This document shows positions 52,705 through 62,139 of a stretch of DNA of 64,000 bases, piece after piece (within the stretch, counting starts at the first letter, position 1; the number at the start of each line of letters is the position of its first letter). The translations under genes and the position numbers were made by a program. Below the pieces are notes generated by a model. That model saw only the letters and a program-made list of their open reading frames with translations. It searched no databases and was not told the origin of the DNA. Source of the DNA: Roseburia_C amylophila (GTDB lineage Bacteria; Bacillota; Clostridia; Lachnospirales; Lachnospiraceae); assembly GCF_025567465.1 (NCBI RefSeq), contig NZ_JAOQKI010000012.1:1-64000 (forward strand), written 5' to 3'.

Positions 52705-55700
52705 ATGCCAGGAACAGTAAAACAGGAAACTTACCAGCCGATACAGTTTGATGCAATTCAGATTGGTCTGGCATCACCTGAGAAAATCAGAGAGTGGTCC
52801 AGAGGAGAAGTTAAGAAACCTGAGACCATTAACTATAGAACTTTGAAACCGGAAAAAGACGGATTATTCTGTGAGAAGATTTTTGGACCGAGCAAAGACT
52901 GGGAATGTCATTGTGGTAAGTACAAAAAGATTCGTTATAAAGGTGTTGTCTGCGACCGCTGTGGTGTTGAAATCACCAAAGCCAGCGTTCGTAGAGAGCG
53001 TATGGGACATATCGAGCTTGCAGCTCCGGTATCCCATATCTGGTACTTCAAAGGAATTCCATCCCGTATGGGATTAATCTTAGATCTTTCTCCAAGAACA
53101 TTGGAGAAGGTTCTGTACTTTGCTTCCTATATCGTACTGGATGCAGGTTCTACAGATTTATCTGTAAAGCAGGTATTATCCGAGCAGGAATATCAGGATG
53201 CAAGGGAAAAATATGGCAGCTCTTTCCGTGTTGGAATGGGTGCAGAAGCCATTCTTGAGTTATTACAGGCAATTGACCTGGAGAAAGATGCAGCAGAGCT
53301 GAAAGCAGAATTAAAAGATGCTACCGGTCAGAAACGTGCAAGAATCATCAAGAGACTGGAAGTGGTAGAATCCTTCCGTGAATCCGGAAATAAACCGGAG
53401 TGGATGATTATGACCGTTATCCCGGTTATTCCACCAGACTTACGACCTATGGTACAGCTGGATGGTGGACGTTTTGCAACATCCGATTTAAATGATTTAT
53501 ATCGTAGAATTATCAATAGAAATAACCGCCTGAGAAGATTGTTAGAGTTAGGTGCACCTGATATCATCGTTCGTAACGAGAAGAGAATGTTGCAGGAAGC
53601 AGTAGATGCCCTGATTGACAACGGTAGAAGAGGAAGACCGGTAACCGGACCTGGTAACCGTGCTCTGAAATCTCTGTCCGATATGCTGAAAGGTAAATCT
53701 GGACGTTTCCGTCAGAACCTTCTTGGAAAACGTGTAGACTACTCTGGACGTTCCGTTATCGTCGTAGGACCGGAACTTAAGATTTATCAGTGTGGTCTGC
53801 CAAAAGAAATGGCAATCGAGCTGTTTAAACCGTTTGTTATGAAAGAGCTGGTTGCAAACGGAACTGCACACAATATTAAGAGTGCAAAGAAGATGGTTGA
53901 AAGATTACAGTCGGAAGTCTGGGATGTCTTAGAAGATGTCATCAAGGAGCATCCGGTTATGCTGAACCGTGCTCCTACACTGCATAGACTTGGTATTCAG
54001 GCATTTGAGCCAATCCTGGTAGAAGGTAAAGCAATTAAGCTTCACCCATTGGTATGTACCGCATACAACGCCGACTTCGACGGAGACCAGATGGCTGCCC
54101 ATTTACCACTGTCACAGGAAGCACAGGCAGAATGTCGTTTCATGCTGCTTTCACCGAACAACCTGTTAAAACCTTCTGATGGAGGCCCTGTAGCCGTTCC
54201 TTCACAGGATATGGTTCTTGGTATCTACTATCTGACACAGGAAAGACCAGGTTCATTAGGAGAAGGCGGATACTATAAGAGTGTAAACGAAGCAATTCTG
54301 GCATATGAGAACCAGGCACTGACCTTACATTCCAGAATCCATGTGCGTGTTCATAAGACCATGCCGGATGGAACTGTTAAGACTGGTGTCGTTGAGTCCA
54401 CACTGGGAAGATTTATCTTCAATGAAATCATTCCTCAGGATTTAGGTTTCGTAGACAGAAGCAAGCCTGAAAATGAACTGGTACTGGAAATCGATTTCCA
54501 TGTAGCAAAGAAACAGTTAAAACAGATTCTGGAAAAAGTTATTAATACACACGGAGCAACCAAGACCGCTGAGGTATTAGACGATATTAAGTCCATGGGT
54601 TACAAGTACTCTACAAGAGCAGCTATGACCGTATCTATTTCAGATATGACGGTACCGCCTCAGAAACCGGAAATGATTGCAAAGGCTCAGGATACGGTAG
54701 ACCGCATTTCAAGACAGTACAAACGTGGTCTTATTACAGAGGAAGAGCGTTACAAAGAAGTTGTTGAAACATGGAAAGAGACTGATGATGAGCTGACAGA
54801 AGCACTGCTTTCCGGTCTGGATAAATACAACAACATCTTCATGATGGCAGATTCCGGAGCCCGTGGTTCTGATAAACAGATTAAACAGTTAGCAGGTATG
54901 CGTGGTTTGATGGCTGATACAACTGGTAGAACAATCGAGCTGCCTATCAAATCAAACTTCCGTGAAGGTCTTGAAGTATTGGAGTACTTCATGTCCGCAC
55001 ATGGAGCCCGAAAAGGTATGTCCGATACTGCGTTACGTACCGCCGATTCCGGTTACTTAACCAGACGTCTGGTAGACGTATCACAGGACCTGATTGTCCG
55101 TGAATCTGATTGCTGCGCAGGCACAGGAAGAGAGATTCCTGGTATGTATGTCAAAGCATTCATGGATGGAAAAGAAGAAATCGAAAGTCTTGAAGAGCGT
55201 ATTACAGGAAGATTTTCCTGTGAGACAATTTGCGATAAAGATGGTAATGTGCTTGTAAAAGCAAACCATATGATTACACCAAAACGTGCTGCAGCAATTA
55301 TGAGCAAGGGTGTAGATGAGAATGGAGAACCATTAACCAAGGTTAAAATCCGTACGATTCTTACCTGCCGTTCCCACATCGGAGTTTGTGCAAAATGTTA
55401 CGGAAGCAATATGGCTACCGGTCAGGCGGTACAGGTTGGTGAAGCGGTTGGTATTATCGCAGCTCAGTCTATCGGAGAACCTGGTACACAGCTTACCATG
55501 AGAACATTCCACAACGGTGGTGTTGCCGGTGACGATATTACACAGGGTCTTCCTCGTGTCGAGGAGTTGTTTGAGGCAAGAAAGCCTAAGGGACTTGCAA
55601 TTATCACAGAATTTGGTGGTGTTGCAACCATTAAAGATACCAAGAAGAAACGTGAGATCATTGTAACAAACAATGAAACAGGTGAGACTAAGACTTATCT

Positions 55701-56376
55701 GATCCCTTACGGTTCCAGAATTAAGATTATGGATGGAGCAGTATTAGAGGCTGGTGATGAGCTGACCGAAGGTTCTGTAAATCCGCACGATATCCTTAAG
55801 ATTAAGGGCGTACGTGCCGTACAGGATTACCTGATTCAGGAAGTACAGCGTGTATATCGTCTGCAGGGTGTTGAAATTAACGATAAGCATATCGAGGTTA
55901 TCGTACGTCAGATGTTAAAGAAGATTCGCATTGAAAATAACGGAGATTCTGAGTTCCTGCCAGGAACATTAGTAGATAATCTGGATTACGAAGAGATGAA
56001 TGAGCAGTTAGAGGAAGAAGGCAAAGAGCCGGCAGAAGGTAAACAGGTATTACTTGGTATTACCAAAGCATCTTTGGCAACCAACTCCTTCTTATCAGCA
56101 GCATCCTTCCAGGAGACAACTAAGGTTCTGACAGAAGCAGCTATCAAGGGCAAGATTGACCCATTGATTGGTCTGAAAGAGAACGTAATTATCGGTAAGC
56201 TGATTCCGGCTGGTACTGGTATGAAGCGTTATCGTAACATCAAACTGAACACAGATGTAAACGAAGAGGAAGAACTCTCCTTTGATGATTTTGACGGATT
56301 CGATGAGGCACCTGTGACAGATGAAGTCGAAGAGACAGAAGCAAAAGAAGAAGTAACTGCTTCTACAGAAGAATAA
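52705..56376 (+). CDS. rpoC: RNA polymerase beta' subunit
   Basis: This 1223-residue protein holds the active-site magnesium motif NADFDGDQMA (about 453-462). The N-terminal zinc finger CHCGKYKKIRYKGVVCDRCG and the bridge/trigger helix region are present. The C-terminus is acidic. I chose ATG 52705 with GGAAGGGAG 8 bases upstream; the GTG at 52696 is inside that site. Confidence 0.98.
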   Translation: MPGTVKQETYQPIQFDAIQIGLASPEKIREWSRGEVKKPETINYRTLKPEKDGLFCEKIFGPSKDWECHCGKYKKIRYKGVVCDRCGVEITKASVRRERMGHIELAAPVSHIWYFKGIPSRMGLILDLSPRTLEKVLYFASYIVLDAGSTDLSVKQVLSEQEYQDAREKYGSSFRVGMGAEAILELLQAIDLEKDAAELKAELKDATGQKRARIIKRLEVVESFRESGNKPEWMIMTVIPVIPPDLRPMVQLDGGRFATSDLNDLYRRIINRNNRLRRLLELGAPDIIVRNEKRMLQEAVDALIDNGRRGRPVTGPGNRALKSLSDMLKGKSGRFRQNLLGKRVDYSGRSVIVVGPELKIYQCGLPKEMAIELFKPFVMKELVANGTAHNIKSAKKMVERLQSEVWDVLEDVIKEHPVMLNRAPTLHRLGIQAFEPILVEGKAIKLHPLVCTAYNADFDGDQMAAHLPLSQEAQAECRFMLLSPNNLLKPSDGGPVAVPSQDMVLGIYYLTQERPGSLGEGGYYKSVNEAILAYENQALTLHSRIHVRVHKTMPDGTVKTGVVESTLGRFIFNEIIPQDLGFVDRSKPENELVLEIDFHVAKKQLKQILEKVINTHGATKTAEVLDDIKSMGYKYSTRAAMTVSISDMTVPPQKPEMIAKAQDTVDRISRQYKRGLITEEERYKEVVETWKETDDELTEALLSGLDKYNNIFMMADSGARGSDKQIKQLAGMRGLMADTTGRTIELPIKSNFREGLEVLEYFMSAHGARKGMSDTALRTADSGYLTRRLVDVSQDLIVRESDCCAGTGREIPGMYVKAFMDGKEEIESLEERITGRFSCETICDKDGNVLVKANHMITPKRAAAIMSKGVDENGEPLTKVKIRTILTCRSHIGVCAKCYGSNMATGQAVQVGEAVGIIAAQSIGEPGTQLTMRTFHNGGVAGDDITQGLPRVEELFEARKPKGLAIITEFGGVATIKDTKKKREIIVTNNETGETKTYLIPYGSRIKIMDGAVLEAGDELTEGSVNPHDILKIKGVRAVQDYLIQEVQRVYRLQGVEINDKHIEVIVRQMLKKIRIENNGDSEFLPGTLVDNLDYEEMNEQLEEEGKEPAEGKQVLLGITKASLATNSFLSAASFQETTKVLTEAAIKGKIDPLIGLKENVIIGKLIPAGTGMKRYRNIKLNTDVNEEEELSFDDFDGFDEAPVTDEVEETEAKEEVTASTEE

Positions 56377-56410
56377 TGTAAGGTTCGAAGAACTGATGCA
56401 GATACAGGAA

Positions 56411-56446
56411 GGGAAGCTCTGGCTTAATAGGCCGGAGTTTCCCTTT
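56411..56446 (+). terminator. Probable terminator after rpoC
   Basis: GGGAAGCTCTGGC (56411-56423) pairs with GCCGGAGTTTCCC (56431-56443) with two wobbles. The T run is short (TTT), so termination may be partial. Confidence 0.5.
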
Positions 56447-56508
56447 CGAGTTAGAGATTCTTTTAAGCTTTTATACAGGTGGTAGAATAAACAAACGAGG
56501 AAAATCCA

Positions 56509-57659
56509 ATGAAAGTAATCGTAGCAATAGATTCATTAAAAGGCAGCTTAAGTTCCTTAGAGGCAGGAAAAGCAGTGGAAGATGGTATTAAAAAAGCAAT
56601 ACCAACAGCAGAAGTTATGATAAGGCCGGTTGCAGATGGTGGAGAAGGAACAGTAACAGCCCTGACCACTGGATTGCAGGGCAGTCTGGAAAAGGTAGCG
56701 GTAACAGGTCCCCTTGGACAGAAGGTCGAGGCAGCGTATGGTATCCTGCGGATAAAACAGCAGTCATTGAAATGGCAGAAGCCGCCGGACTGCCACTGGT
56801 GCCGGTGGATAAACGAAATCCAATGGAAACCACTACTTATGGTGTGGGGGAACTGATAAGCCATGCCATGGATAGAGGCTGCCGTAAGTTTATCGTTGGA
56901 ATTGGCGGCAGTGCCACCAATGATGGCGGTGTCGGAATGCTGCAGGCTTTGGGGTGTCATTTTTATAAAAAAGATGGAATCGAAATAGGATTTGGAGCAA
57001 CAGAACTGAAAGACCTGGAAACGATAGATACGGAGGCGTTGGATAAGAGGCTGAAAGAATGTACTTTTGAAATAGCCTGTGATGTGACCAATCCATTATG
57101 TGGCACAACAGGAGCCAGTGCTGTGTTTGCACCACAGAAGGGCGCAGACGAGACCATGGTAGTAAAACTGGATGCGGCATTAGCTCATTTTGCTGATGTA
57201 ACAGAAAAGGCTTTAGGCGTAGACAACCGGAACATGCCGGGAGCCGGAGCAGCAGGCGGACTGGGCTTCGCATTTGCATCCTATCTGGGCGGGGATTTAC
57301 GTCCGGGCGTAGAGATAGTATTAGATGCGGTATTGCTGGAGAAAGAATTAAGTGAAGCTGATATCGTAGTGACCGGAGAAGGAAGATTTGACGGACAGAC
57401 TGCTATGGGAAAAGCGCCGGTTGGAATTGCAAAGCGGGCAAAAGAAAAGGACTGCATGGTACTGGTATTTGCCGGCAGCATTGAACCACAGGGCGTCCGG
57501 AAAGTGCAGGATGAAATGCAGCTTGTAGATGGAGCATTTCCAATTTTACCAGGTGTGATGACATTGGAAGAAGCCATGCAGAAGACTGTGGCATATGAGA
57601 ATATGAGCTATACGGCAGAGCAGGTATTCCGGCTGATTGGGAACTGTTATATAAAATAA
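56509..57659 (+). pseudogene. Glycerate kinase, frameshifted
   Basis: Two overlapping frames together make one glycerate kinase of about 380 residues. The first (from ATG 56509) gives VIVAIDSLKGSLSSLEAGKA through VTGPLGQKVEAAYG. The reading then continues in another frame near 56740-56750 with PADKTAVIEMAEAAGLPLV and FIVGIGGSATNDGGVGM, GAGAAGGLGFAFA and VTGEGRFDGQTAMGK to 57659. One base appears to be missing in or near the CC at 56745-56746. Glycerate kinases phosphorylate D-glycerate. If the sequence is right the gene is broken; a sequencing error is possible because both parts are otherwise well conserved. Confidence 0.75.
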
Positions 57660-57662
57660 TTT

Positions 57663-58085
57663 CTATGCCAGCCCTTCGTACCCTAGTTCATAGAGCAGCT
57701 CATTGGCATCGGAAAGAGCACAGTTTCTTTGCAGGCAGAAAATAATCGCACTGTCCCGCTCCATGCGGGCATAGAGAATCGGATAGCCGGTAGCTTTTAA
57801 AAGCTGCTGCACTTCCGTAAAGGATAGGTCCATGGCAAAGCAGAGGGCGAGCACTTTGTCACGGGAAGGACGTTTGCGCCCATCAAAAATCTGATAACAG
57901 TAAGTACGGTCAAGACCGCTTTTTCGGATGAGAGAAGGCAGGTCTTGATTTTTTGCCTGAATCAACCGGTTCAGATAATCCGAAAGTGAGACCTCGATCA
58001 GCTCAGCTTCCTCCTGCTCTGCATAGTTGGAGAAAGCAGGTGTGTTTTTCAAAATATCTAAAAGTTCCTGGGTTGATTTTTTCAT
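57663..58085 (-). CDS. Helix-turn-helix regulator, divergent from kinase gene
   Basis: This 140-residue protein has a central XRE-like HTH segment (about 40-95: LPSLIRKSGLDRTYCYQIFDG, RDKVLALCFAMDLSFTEVQQ). The N-terminal helices carry many acidic residues. It starts at ATG 58085 with AGAGG upstream; a longer start would run into the divergent promoter. It is divergent from, and 93 bases away from, the kinase at 58179. It converges with the glycerate kinase gene, 3 bases away. Confidence 0.75.
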   Translation of the reverse strand: MKKSTQELLDILKNTPAFSNYAEQEEAELIEVSLSDYLNRLIQAKNQDLPSLIRKSGLDRTYCYQIFDGRKRPSRDKVLALCFAMDLSFTEVQQLLKATGYPILYARMERDSAIIFCLQRNCALSDANELLYELGYEGLA

Positions 58086-58178
58086 TTGGCGAATCCTCTC
58101 ATTTCTGCTATAGTGATATTGATTATCATAGAATTGTGGGAATGAAAATTCAAGTAGAAAAGGAAAAAGTGATAACAA

Positions 58179-59264
58179 ATGAGTGAAAAATTATATCAGG
58201 ATTTTCGGCGGCAGCGGCAGATACCGCTTACCGTACTGGGGGGCCAGCCGCCCTATCAGACCCGGTTGATACAGGATGCTGCCACAGGAAAGATTCTGGT
58301 TCAAAAAGCAATACAAAAAGACAGTATTCCGGTTTACCGGAAACTGCAGCAATTAGAGAGTCCACATCTTGCAAAGATTATAAGCTGTGAAGAGCAGCAG
58401 GACATCGGCATGGTAACAGAAGAATATATCAGCGGTGAGACACTGGATGAGAAGCTGCACCGGCAGGGCGTTATGCCGCCGGAGCTTGTAAAATATTATA
58501 TCCGACAGTTACTGGAAGCATTGGAGCAGATTCATGCACAGGGAATCGTACACCGTGATATTTCTCCGAAAAATGTTCTCATTTCTACGGATGGAGTTGT
58601 AAAATTACTGGATTTTGATATTGCAAGGAGACATAAGCGAAATCAGAATGCAGACACGACAATTCTTGGAACCGTAGGATTTGCATCTCCGGAGCAGTAT
58701 GGCTTCCTTCAGACAGATGCAACCGCAGATATTTATGCACTGGGCGTTCTTATGAATGTGATGCTGGAGGGGACGCTGCCAAATGTGCATCTGACTGCCC
58801 GGAAACCATTTTGTAATGTAATAAAAAGATGTATAGAGATTGACCCGCAGAACCGGTATCAGAATGCCGGGGAACTTCGGGAGGCATTAAAATTAGAAAA
58901 TCTGGGTGCTGTAAAAAAGAAAACGATTCTTCCGGGATTCCGGACCGGAGTTGTCTGGAAAGAGATAGTGGCAGTTTTTGTATATCTATTTCTGATTGTG
59001 GGAAGCATACAGTTTCTGATGCTGTATGGCAAGACTCCATTGACTTTTTGCCTGGAAGCAATTGCGGTATTCATCTATGCGTGGATATCCTGCGGGGTTG
59101 GATTTAATTTCCTTTTGTGGGACACCAAAGTGCCGGGAATCCGCTCCCTGCAGAAGCCGGTACGGATTATAATCCGGATTATACTGGCACTTACTATCTT
59201 TTATTTTGGCATGAAGCTGGAAAACTATGTAAAAATAACCTTACTTGGTCTGCCGCTGAAATAG
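58179..59264 (+). CDS. Membrane-bound Hanks-type Ser/Thr protein kinase
   Basis: This 361-residue protein has an N-terminal kinase domain (about 15-255) with a lysine at Lys43 (VQK), the catalytic HRDISPKN (Asp127), DFD at 145-147 in place of DFG, and ASPEQYG instead of APE. It lacks a clear glycine-rich loop. The C-terminal 100 residues hold about three membrane helices (about 268-290, 294-315 and 330-348). There is no PASTA domain. DFD keeps the metal-binding Asp, so activity is likely. Its partner may be the divergent HTH protein or the protein encoded next. Confidence 0.82.
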   Translation: MSEKLYQDFRRQRQIPLTVLGGQPPYQTRLIQDAATGKILVQKAIQKDSIPVYRKLQQLESPHLAKIISCEEQQDIGMVTEEYISGETLDEKLHRQGVMPPELVKYYIRQLLEALEQIHAQGIVHRDISPKNVLISTDGVVKLLDFDIARRHKRNQNADTTILGTVGFASPEQYGFLQTDATADIYALGVLMNVMLEGTLPNVHLTARKPFCNVIKRCIEIDPQNRYQNAGELREALKLENLGAVKKKTILPGFRTGVVWKEIVAVFVYLFLIVGSIQFLMLYGKTPLTFCLEAIAVFIYAWISCGVGFNFLLWDTKVPGIRSLQKPVRIIIRIILALTIFYFGMKLENYVKITLLGLPLK

Positions 59265-59410
59265 AAAATATCGAAAGTTATCGGGCTATGAAAGATGCCT
59301 CCGATTTTGAACACGGCTGAAAATGTATGCTGCCGGCATACCACAAAGCCTTCCGACTCGTATATGATGATTTCATACTTAAGAATGATGAAAAACCGGG
59401 AGGCAAGAAA

Positions 59411-60175
59411 ATGGAAAAAGTAAAGAAACCGATTTATAAGAGATGGTGGTTCTGGGTAATTATTGTAGTAGTTGTATTTGCAATTGCAGCAGGCGGCAGC
59501 GGAAGTGACAAAAAGGATTCGAAAAAGAATTCTGCTACCGGTACAGAGCAGACGGATAACAAAGACGCAAAGACAAAGGACTCCGATGCAAAAGATGCAG
59601 AACCGGAAGAAGATTTATCCGCTGTAGAAACAGAATATACCCTTGGAGCAGGTTATTACACCGCAGGTATTGATTTGCCGGTTGGAAAATGTAACCTTAC
59701 CGCAGTCAGCGGAAATGGAAATATAAACAGCTCCAATCTTCTGAAGGGTGGAGTCAATGAGATGTTCGGCGTGGATGATGGAAATGATCTTTACGAATCA
59801 TCCTTTAACGGACTTAAGATGAAAGAAAATGTAGTATTTCATATTTCCGGAGATGTAGTTGTACAGGTCAGCTATACAGAAGTGACTGGTGGCATGACCG
59901 GAAGAGAATATGATGAATCCCAGGCGGTAGAATTAGGCAGTGGAAACTATACCGCAGGAACAGATTTTCCGGCAGGAACCTATACGGTGACAGCGGTGGA
60001 AGGAACCGGAAATGTCAGTTCATCCAATCTGCTTGACGGTGGAATGAATGAGATATTTGGTGTGGATGATGGAAATGGTCTTTATACTTCTGAAGTGAAA
60101 AATGTGGAATTCAGTGATGGTGTGGATTTAAAGGTAAGCGGAGTGAATATCTGTCTGGTGCCGGCAAAGGAATAA
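59411..60175 (+). CDS. Membrane-anchored protein with two internal repeats
   Basis: This 254-residue protein starts MEKVKKPIYKRWWFWVIIVV: a short basic N-terminus, one membrane helix (about 12-28) and an external, Lys/Asp-rich linker (about 30-70). Two repeats of about 75 residues follow (about 77-150 and 174-250). Each has YTAG, a Leu/Phe-Pro step, SSNLL, GVNE or GMNE and GVDDGN. They look like beta-rich external domains. The function is unknown; the gene follows the kinase by 146 bases. GGGAGG supports ATG 59411. Confidence 0.75.
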   Translation: MEKVKKPIYKRWWFWVIIVVVVFAIAAGGSGSDKKDSKKNSATGTEQTDNKDAKTKDSDAKDAEPEEDLSAVETEYTLGAGYYTAGIDLPVGKCNLTAVSGNGNINSSNLLKGGVNEMFGVDDGNDLYESSFNGLKMKENVVFHISGDVVVQVSYTEVTGGMTGREYDESQAVELGSGNYTAGTDFPAGTYTVTAVEGTGNVSSSNLLDGGMNEIFGVDDGNGLYTSEVKNVEFSDGVDLKVSGVNICLVPAKE

Positions 60176-60197
60176 AAGTATTTACGGAAATATTATA

Positions 60198-60250
60198 GAA
60201 AAGCACAACAGGATTTGCCTGAGGAGGGCAAGGCTGCTGTGCTTTTCTTG
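60198..60250 (+). terminator. Terminator after the repeat protein
   Basis: GAAAAGCACA (60198-60207) pairs with TGTGCTTTTC (60238-60247), with inner pairing broken by a loop, followed by TTG. Confidence 0.65.
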
Positions 60251-60328
60251 TAGCTTATGCGAATAGTGAAAAAATATATTCTTATCCGATGTATTTGGAA
60301 AGCATTATAACAACGGGAGAAGTTCGCG

Positions 60329-60356
60329 TTGATTTAAGAAAAAATTATGGTACAAT
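60329..60356 (+). promoter_or_regulatory. Sigma-A promoter of the GNAT gene
   Basis: TTGATT (60329-60334), a 16-base spacer and TACAAT (60351-60356). It is followed by the 10-bp repeat leader. Confidence 0.55.
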
Positions 60357-60370
60357 TGCAGTGAATATGA

Positions 60371-60440
60371 GAAGTTATAAAAAGTTATAAAGACTTATAA
60401 AAGAATATAAAAGTTATAAAAGGTTATAAAAACTTATAAA
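60371..60440 (+). repeat. Seven 10-bp tandem repeats around TTATAA
   Basis: Seven steps of 10 bases carry TTATAA-like cores (AAGTTATAAA, AGGTTATAAA, AACTTATAAA and relatives). They begin about 15 bases after the -10 box and end at the ribosome site AAGGAG, so they fill the 5' leader of the GNAT gene. Confidence 0.75.
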
Positions 60441-60453
60441 AGGAGTACTCAAA

Positions 60454-60936
60454 ATGACAATCCGTACCGCACAGATGGAAGATATTGATGCAATTACAGC
60501 AGTGGAGACAGAATGTTTTCCGCCGGCAGAAGCAGCAACAAGGGAAGAATTTGCAGAACGTCTAAAATATTATAAAGACCATTTCTGGCTGATGTTCAAT
60601 GAGGGACATCTGGTGGCATTTGTAGATGGCATGGTGAGTAATCAGAAAGACCTTACAGATGAAATGTATGAAAAAGCAGACCTGCATGAGGAACAGGGTG
60701 ACTGGCAGATGATTTTCGGTGTGAATACCATCCCGGCATATCGAAGATGCGGTCTGGCAGAGCAGCTATTAAAAAGAGCTATTGCAGATGCAAAAGCCCA
60801 GGGAAGAAAAGGGCTGGTGCTGACCTGCAAGGATAAGCTGATACATTACTATGCGAAATTTGGATTTGAAAATGAAGGCGTATTAGAATCTACCCATGGA
60901 GATGTAGTGTGGAACAAGATGCGTCTGACTTTCTAA
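60454..60936 (+). CDS. GNAT family N-acetyltransferase
   Basis: This 160-residue protein has the GNAT fold: TIRTAQMEDIDAITAVETEC at the start, FGVNTIPAYRRCGLAEQLLK (about 89-108) with the acetyl-CoA loop, and a final beta strand. It transfers acetyl groups to an amine substrate not known here. AAAGGAG precedes ATG 60454, at the end of the 10-bp repeats. The 38-base gap to sfsA suggests co-transcription. Confidence 0.85.
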   Translation: MTIRTAQMEDIDAITAVETECFPPAEAATREEFAERLKYYKDHFWLMFNEGHLVAFVDGMVSNQKDLTDEMYEKADLHEEQGDWQMIFGVNTIPAYRRCGLAEQLLKRAIADAKAQGRKGLVLTCKDKLIHYYAKFGFENEGVLESTHGDVVWNKMRLTF

Positions 60937-60974
60937 AAATAGAATATCTTATAAAAACGAAATGAGGCAGAACT

Positions 60975-61637
60975 TTGAAATATAAAAAAGTAGTAAAAGG
61001 AAGCTTTGTAGACCGCCCGAATCGTTTTATAGCCCATGTTAAGATTGACGATGAGATTCAGACAGTACATGTAAAGAATACCGGGCGGTGCCGGGAACTG
61101 CTGCTTCCGGATGCGGAAGTTTATCTGGAAGTGGCAGACAATCTGGCACGAAAGACAGCCTATGATCTGATTGCGGTCTATAAAGAAAATTTTGGCTTAA
61201 TAAATATTGACAGTCAGGCACCCAATAAGGTGGCAAAGGAATGGCTTGAAACACAGAATTATGATGTAGTGAAACCGGAGTATAAATATGGAAATTCCAG
61301 AATTGATTTCTATATGAAGAAAGGGATGCAGGAATATCTGATGGAAGTAAAGGGCTGTACCTTAGAACGGCAGGGAATCGGTTATTTTCCCGATGCACCA
61401 ACAGAGCGAGGGGTAAAGCATTTACGGGAATTGATTGGAGCAAAAAAAGCCGGTTATGAATGTGCTGTGGCATTTGTGATTCAGATGGAAGGCGTAACGG
61501 AAGTCCGGGCAAATGAAGAGACACACCCGGAGTTTAAAGATGCGTTAGAAGAAGCGCGGGCAGCAGGCGTAAAAGTATTGTTTCTTATGTGCAAGGTGGA
61601 AAAGGACAGCCTCAGAGTAGTGGAGCAGCGGGAGTAA
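60975..61637 (+). CDS. sfsA: SfsA family protein
   Basis: This 220-residue protein matches the SfsA family: FVDRPNRFIAHVKIDDE (about 11-27), HVKNTGRCRELLLPDAEVYL (about 33-52), DSQAPNKVAKEWL, then YLMEVKGCTLER and PTERGVKHLREL (about 140-151). SfsA proteins are named for effects on maltose genes in E. coli; the biochemical role (DNA binding or nuclease-like fold) is debated. It starts at TTG 60975 with GAGG 7 bases upstream. Confidence 0.88.
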   Translation: MKYKKVVKGSFVDRPNRFIAHVKIDDEIQTVHVKNTGRCRELLLPDAEVYLEVADNLARKTAYDLIAVYKENFGLINIDSQAPNKVAKEWLETQNYDVVKPEYKYGNSRIDFYMKKGMQEYLMEVKGCTLERQGIGYFPDAPTERGVKHLRELIGAKKAGYECAVAFVIQMEGVTEVRANEETHPEFKDALEEARAAGVKVLFLMCKVEKDSLRVVEQRE

Positions 61638-61640
61638 AAA

Positions 61641-61733
61641 ATGTGGTATAAAGAAAAGGTAGTGCGCTTCTATGATTTAGATAGAAATCTGATAGAGGTA
61701 AGGAAGCCGGTGAGGTTGGAAGGAAAGATTTAG
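61641..61733 (+). pseudogene. Remnant of a VOC (glyoxalase-like) protein
   Basis: A 30-codon frame reads MWYKEKVVRFYDLDRNLIEV and ends at TAG. VVRFYDxDxNLIEV is the usual last strand of VOC/glyoxalase family proteins (with His/Glu metal ligands near the end). The rest of the gene is missing, so this looks like the 3' end left after a deletion. It starts three bases after sfsA. Confidence 0.55.
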
Positions 61734-61751
61734 CCGGCGAGCCAGAGAACC

Positions 61752-61960
61752 TCGATTCCGCTGACGCTGCATGGAAGTATGGCTGTCGCCACATGAACGG
61801 AAAGATTCAGGCATAAGAACGAGAATCGCAACTTCGATTCCGCTGACGCTCCATCTCAGTCGTGGCTGTCGCCACATGAACGGAAAGATTCAGGCATAAG
61901 AACGAGAACCGCAACTTCGATTCCGCTGCGCTCCATCTCAGTCGTGGCTGTCGCCACATC
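61752..61960. repeat. Three 83-bp tandem repeats
   Basis: Units begin with TCGATTCCGCTG at 61752, 61834 and 61917 (82 and 83 bases apart). Units 2 and 3 are nearly identical where they overlap, and unit 1 is diverged in the middle. Each contains GTGGCTGTCGCCAC or a close form, which can fold into a small hairpin. No coding frame is supported. The segment sits between the VOC remnant and the rpsL promoter. Confidence 0.8.
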
Positions 61961-61964
61961 ATCA

Positions 61965-62019
61965 GAAAGCCTCAGCCAGCGACTAGGATACAAGTATCCA
62001 GTCGCTGGCTGAAACTTTC
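61965..62019 (+). terminator. Long hairpin upstream of rpsL
   Basis: TCAGCCAGCGACT pairs with AGTCGCTGGCTGA, continued inside by GGATA/TATCC and outside by GAAAG/CTTTC, with T-rich sequence after. It likely stops transcription from sfsA before the rpsL promoter. Confidence 0.65.
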
Positions 62020-62053
62020 TTTGCGTTTCTCATAGCTTGCACGAAAAATTTGC

Positions 62054-62082
62054 TTGACAAGTGGCGAATCGGCTTATATACT
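62054..62082 (+). promoter_or_regulatory. Sigma-A promoter of rpsL-rpsG-fusA
   Basis: TTGACA (62054-62059), a 17-base spacer and TATACT (62077-62082): near-consensus. Ribosome site AGGAGGTG follows at 62126-62133. Confidence 0.85.
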
Positions 62083-62139
62083 GAATTAGTGTGCATACAA
62101 ATGCACATTTATCAAATAATAGCACAGGAGGTGAAAATA

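Noticed and set aside
61752..61960. Tandem repeats considered as a CRISPR array
   Set aside because: Only three long units of about 83 bases lie head to tail with no unique spacers, and no cas genes are in the window.
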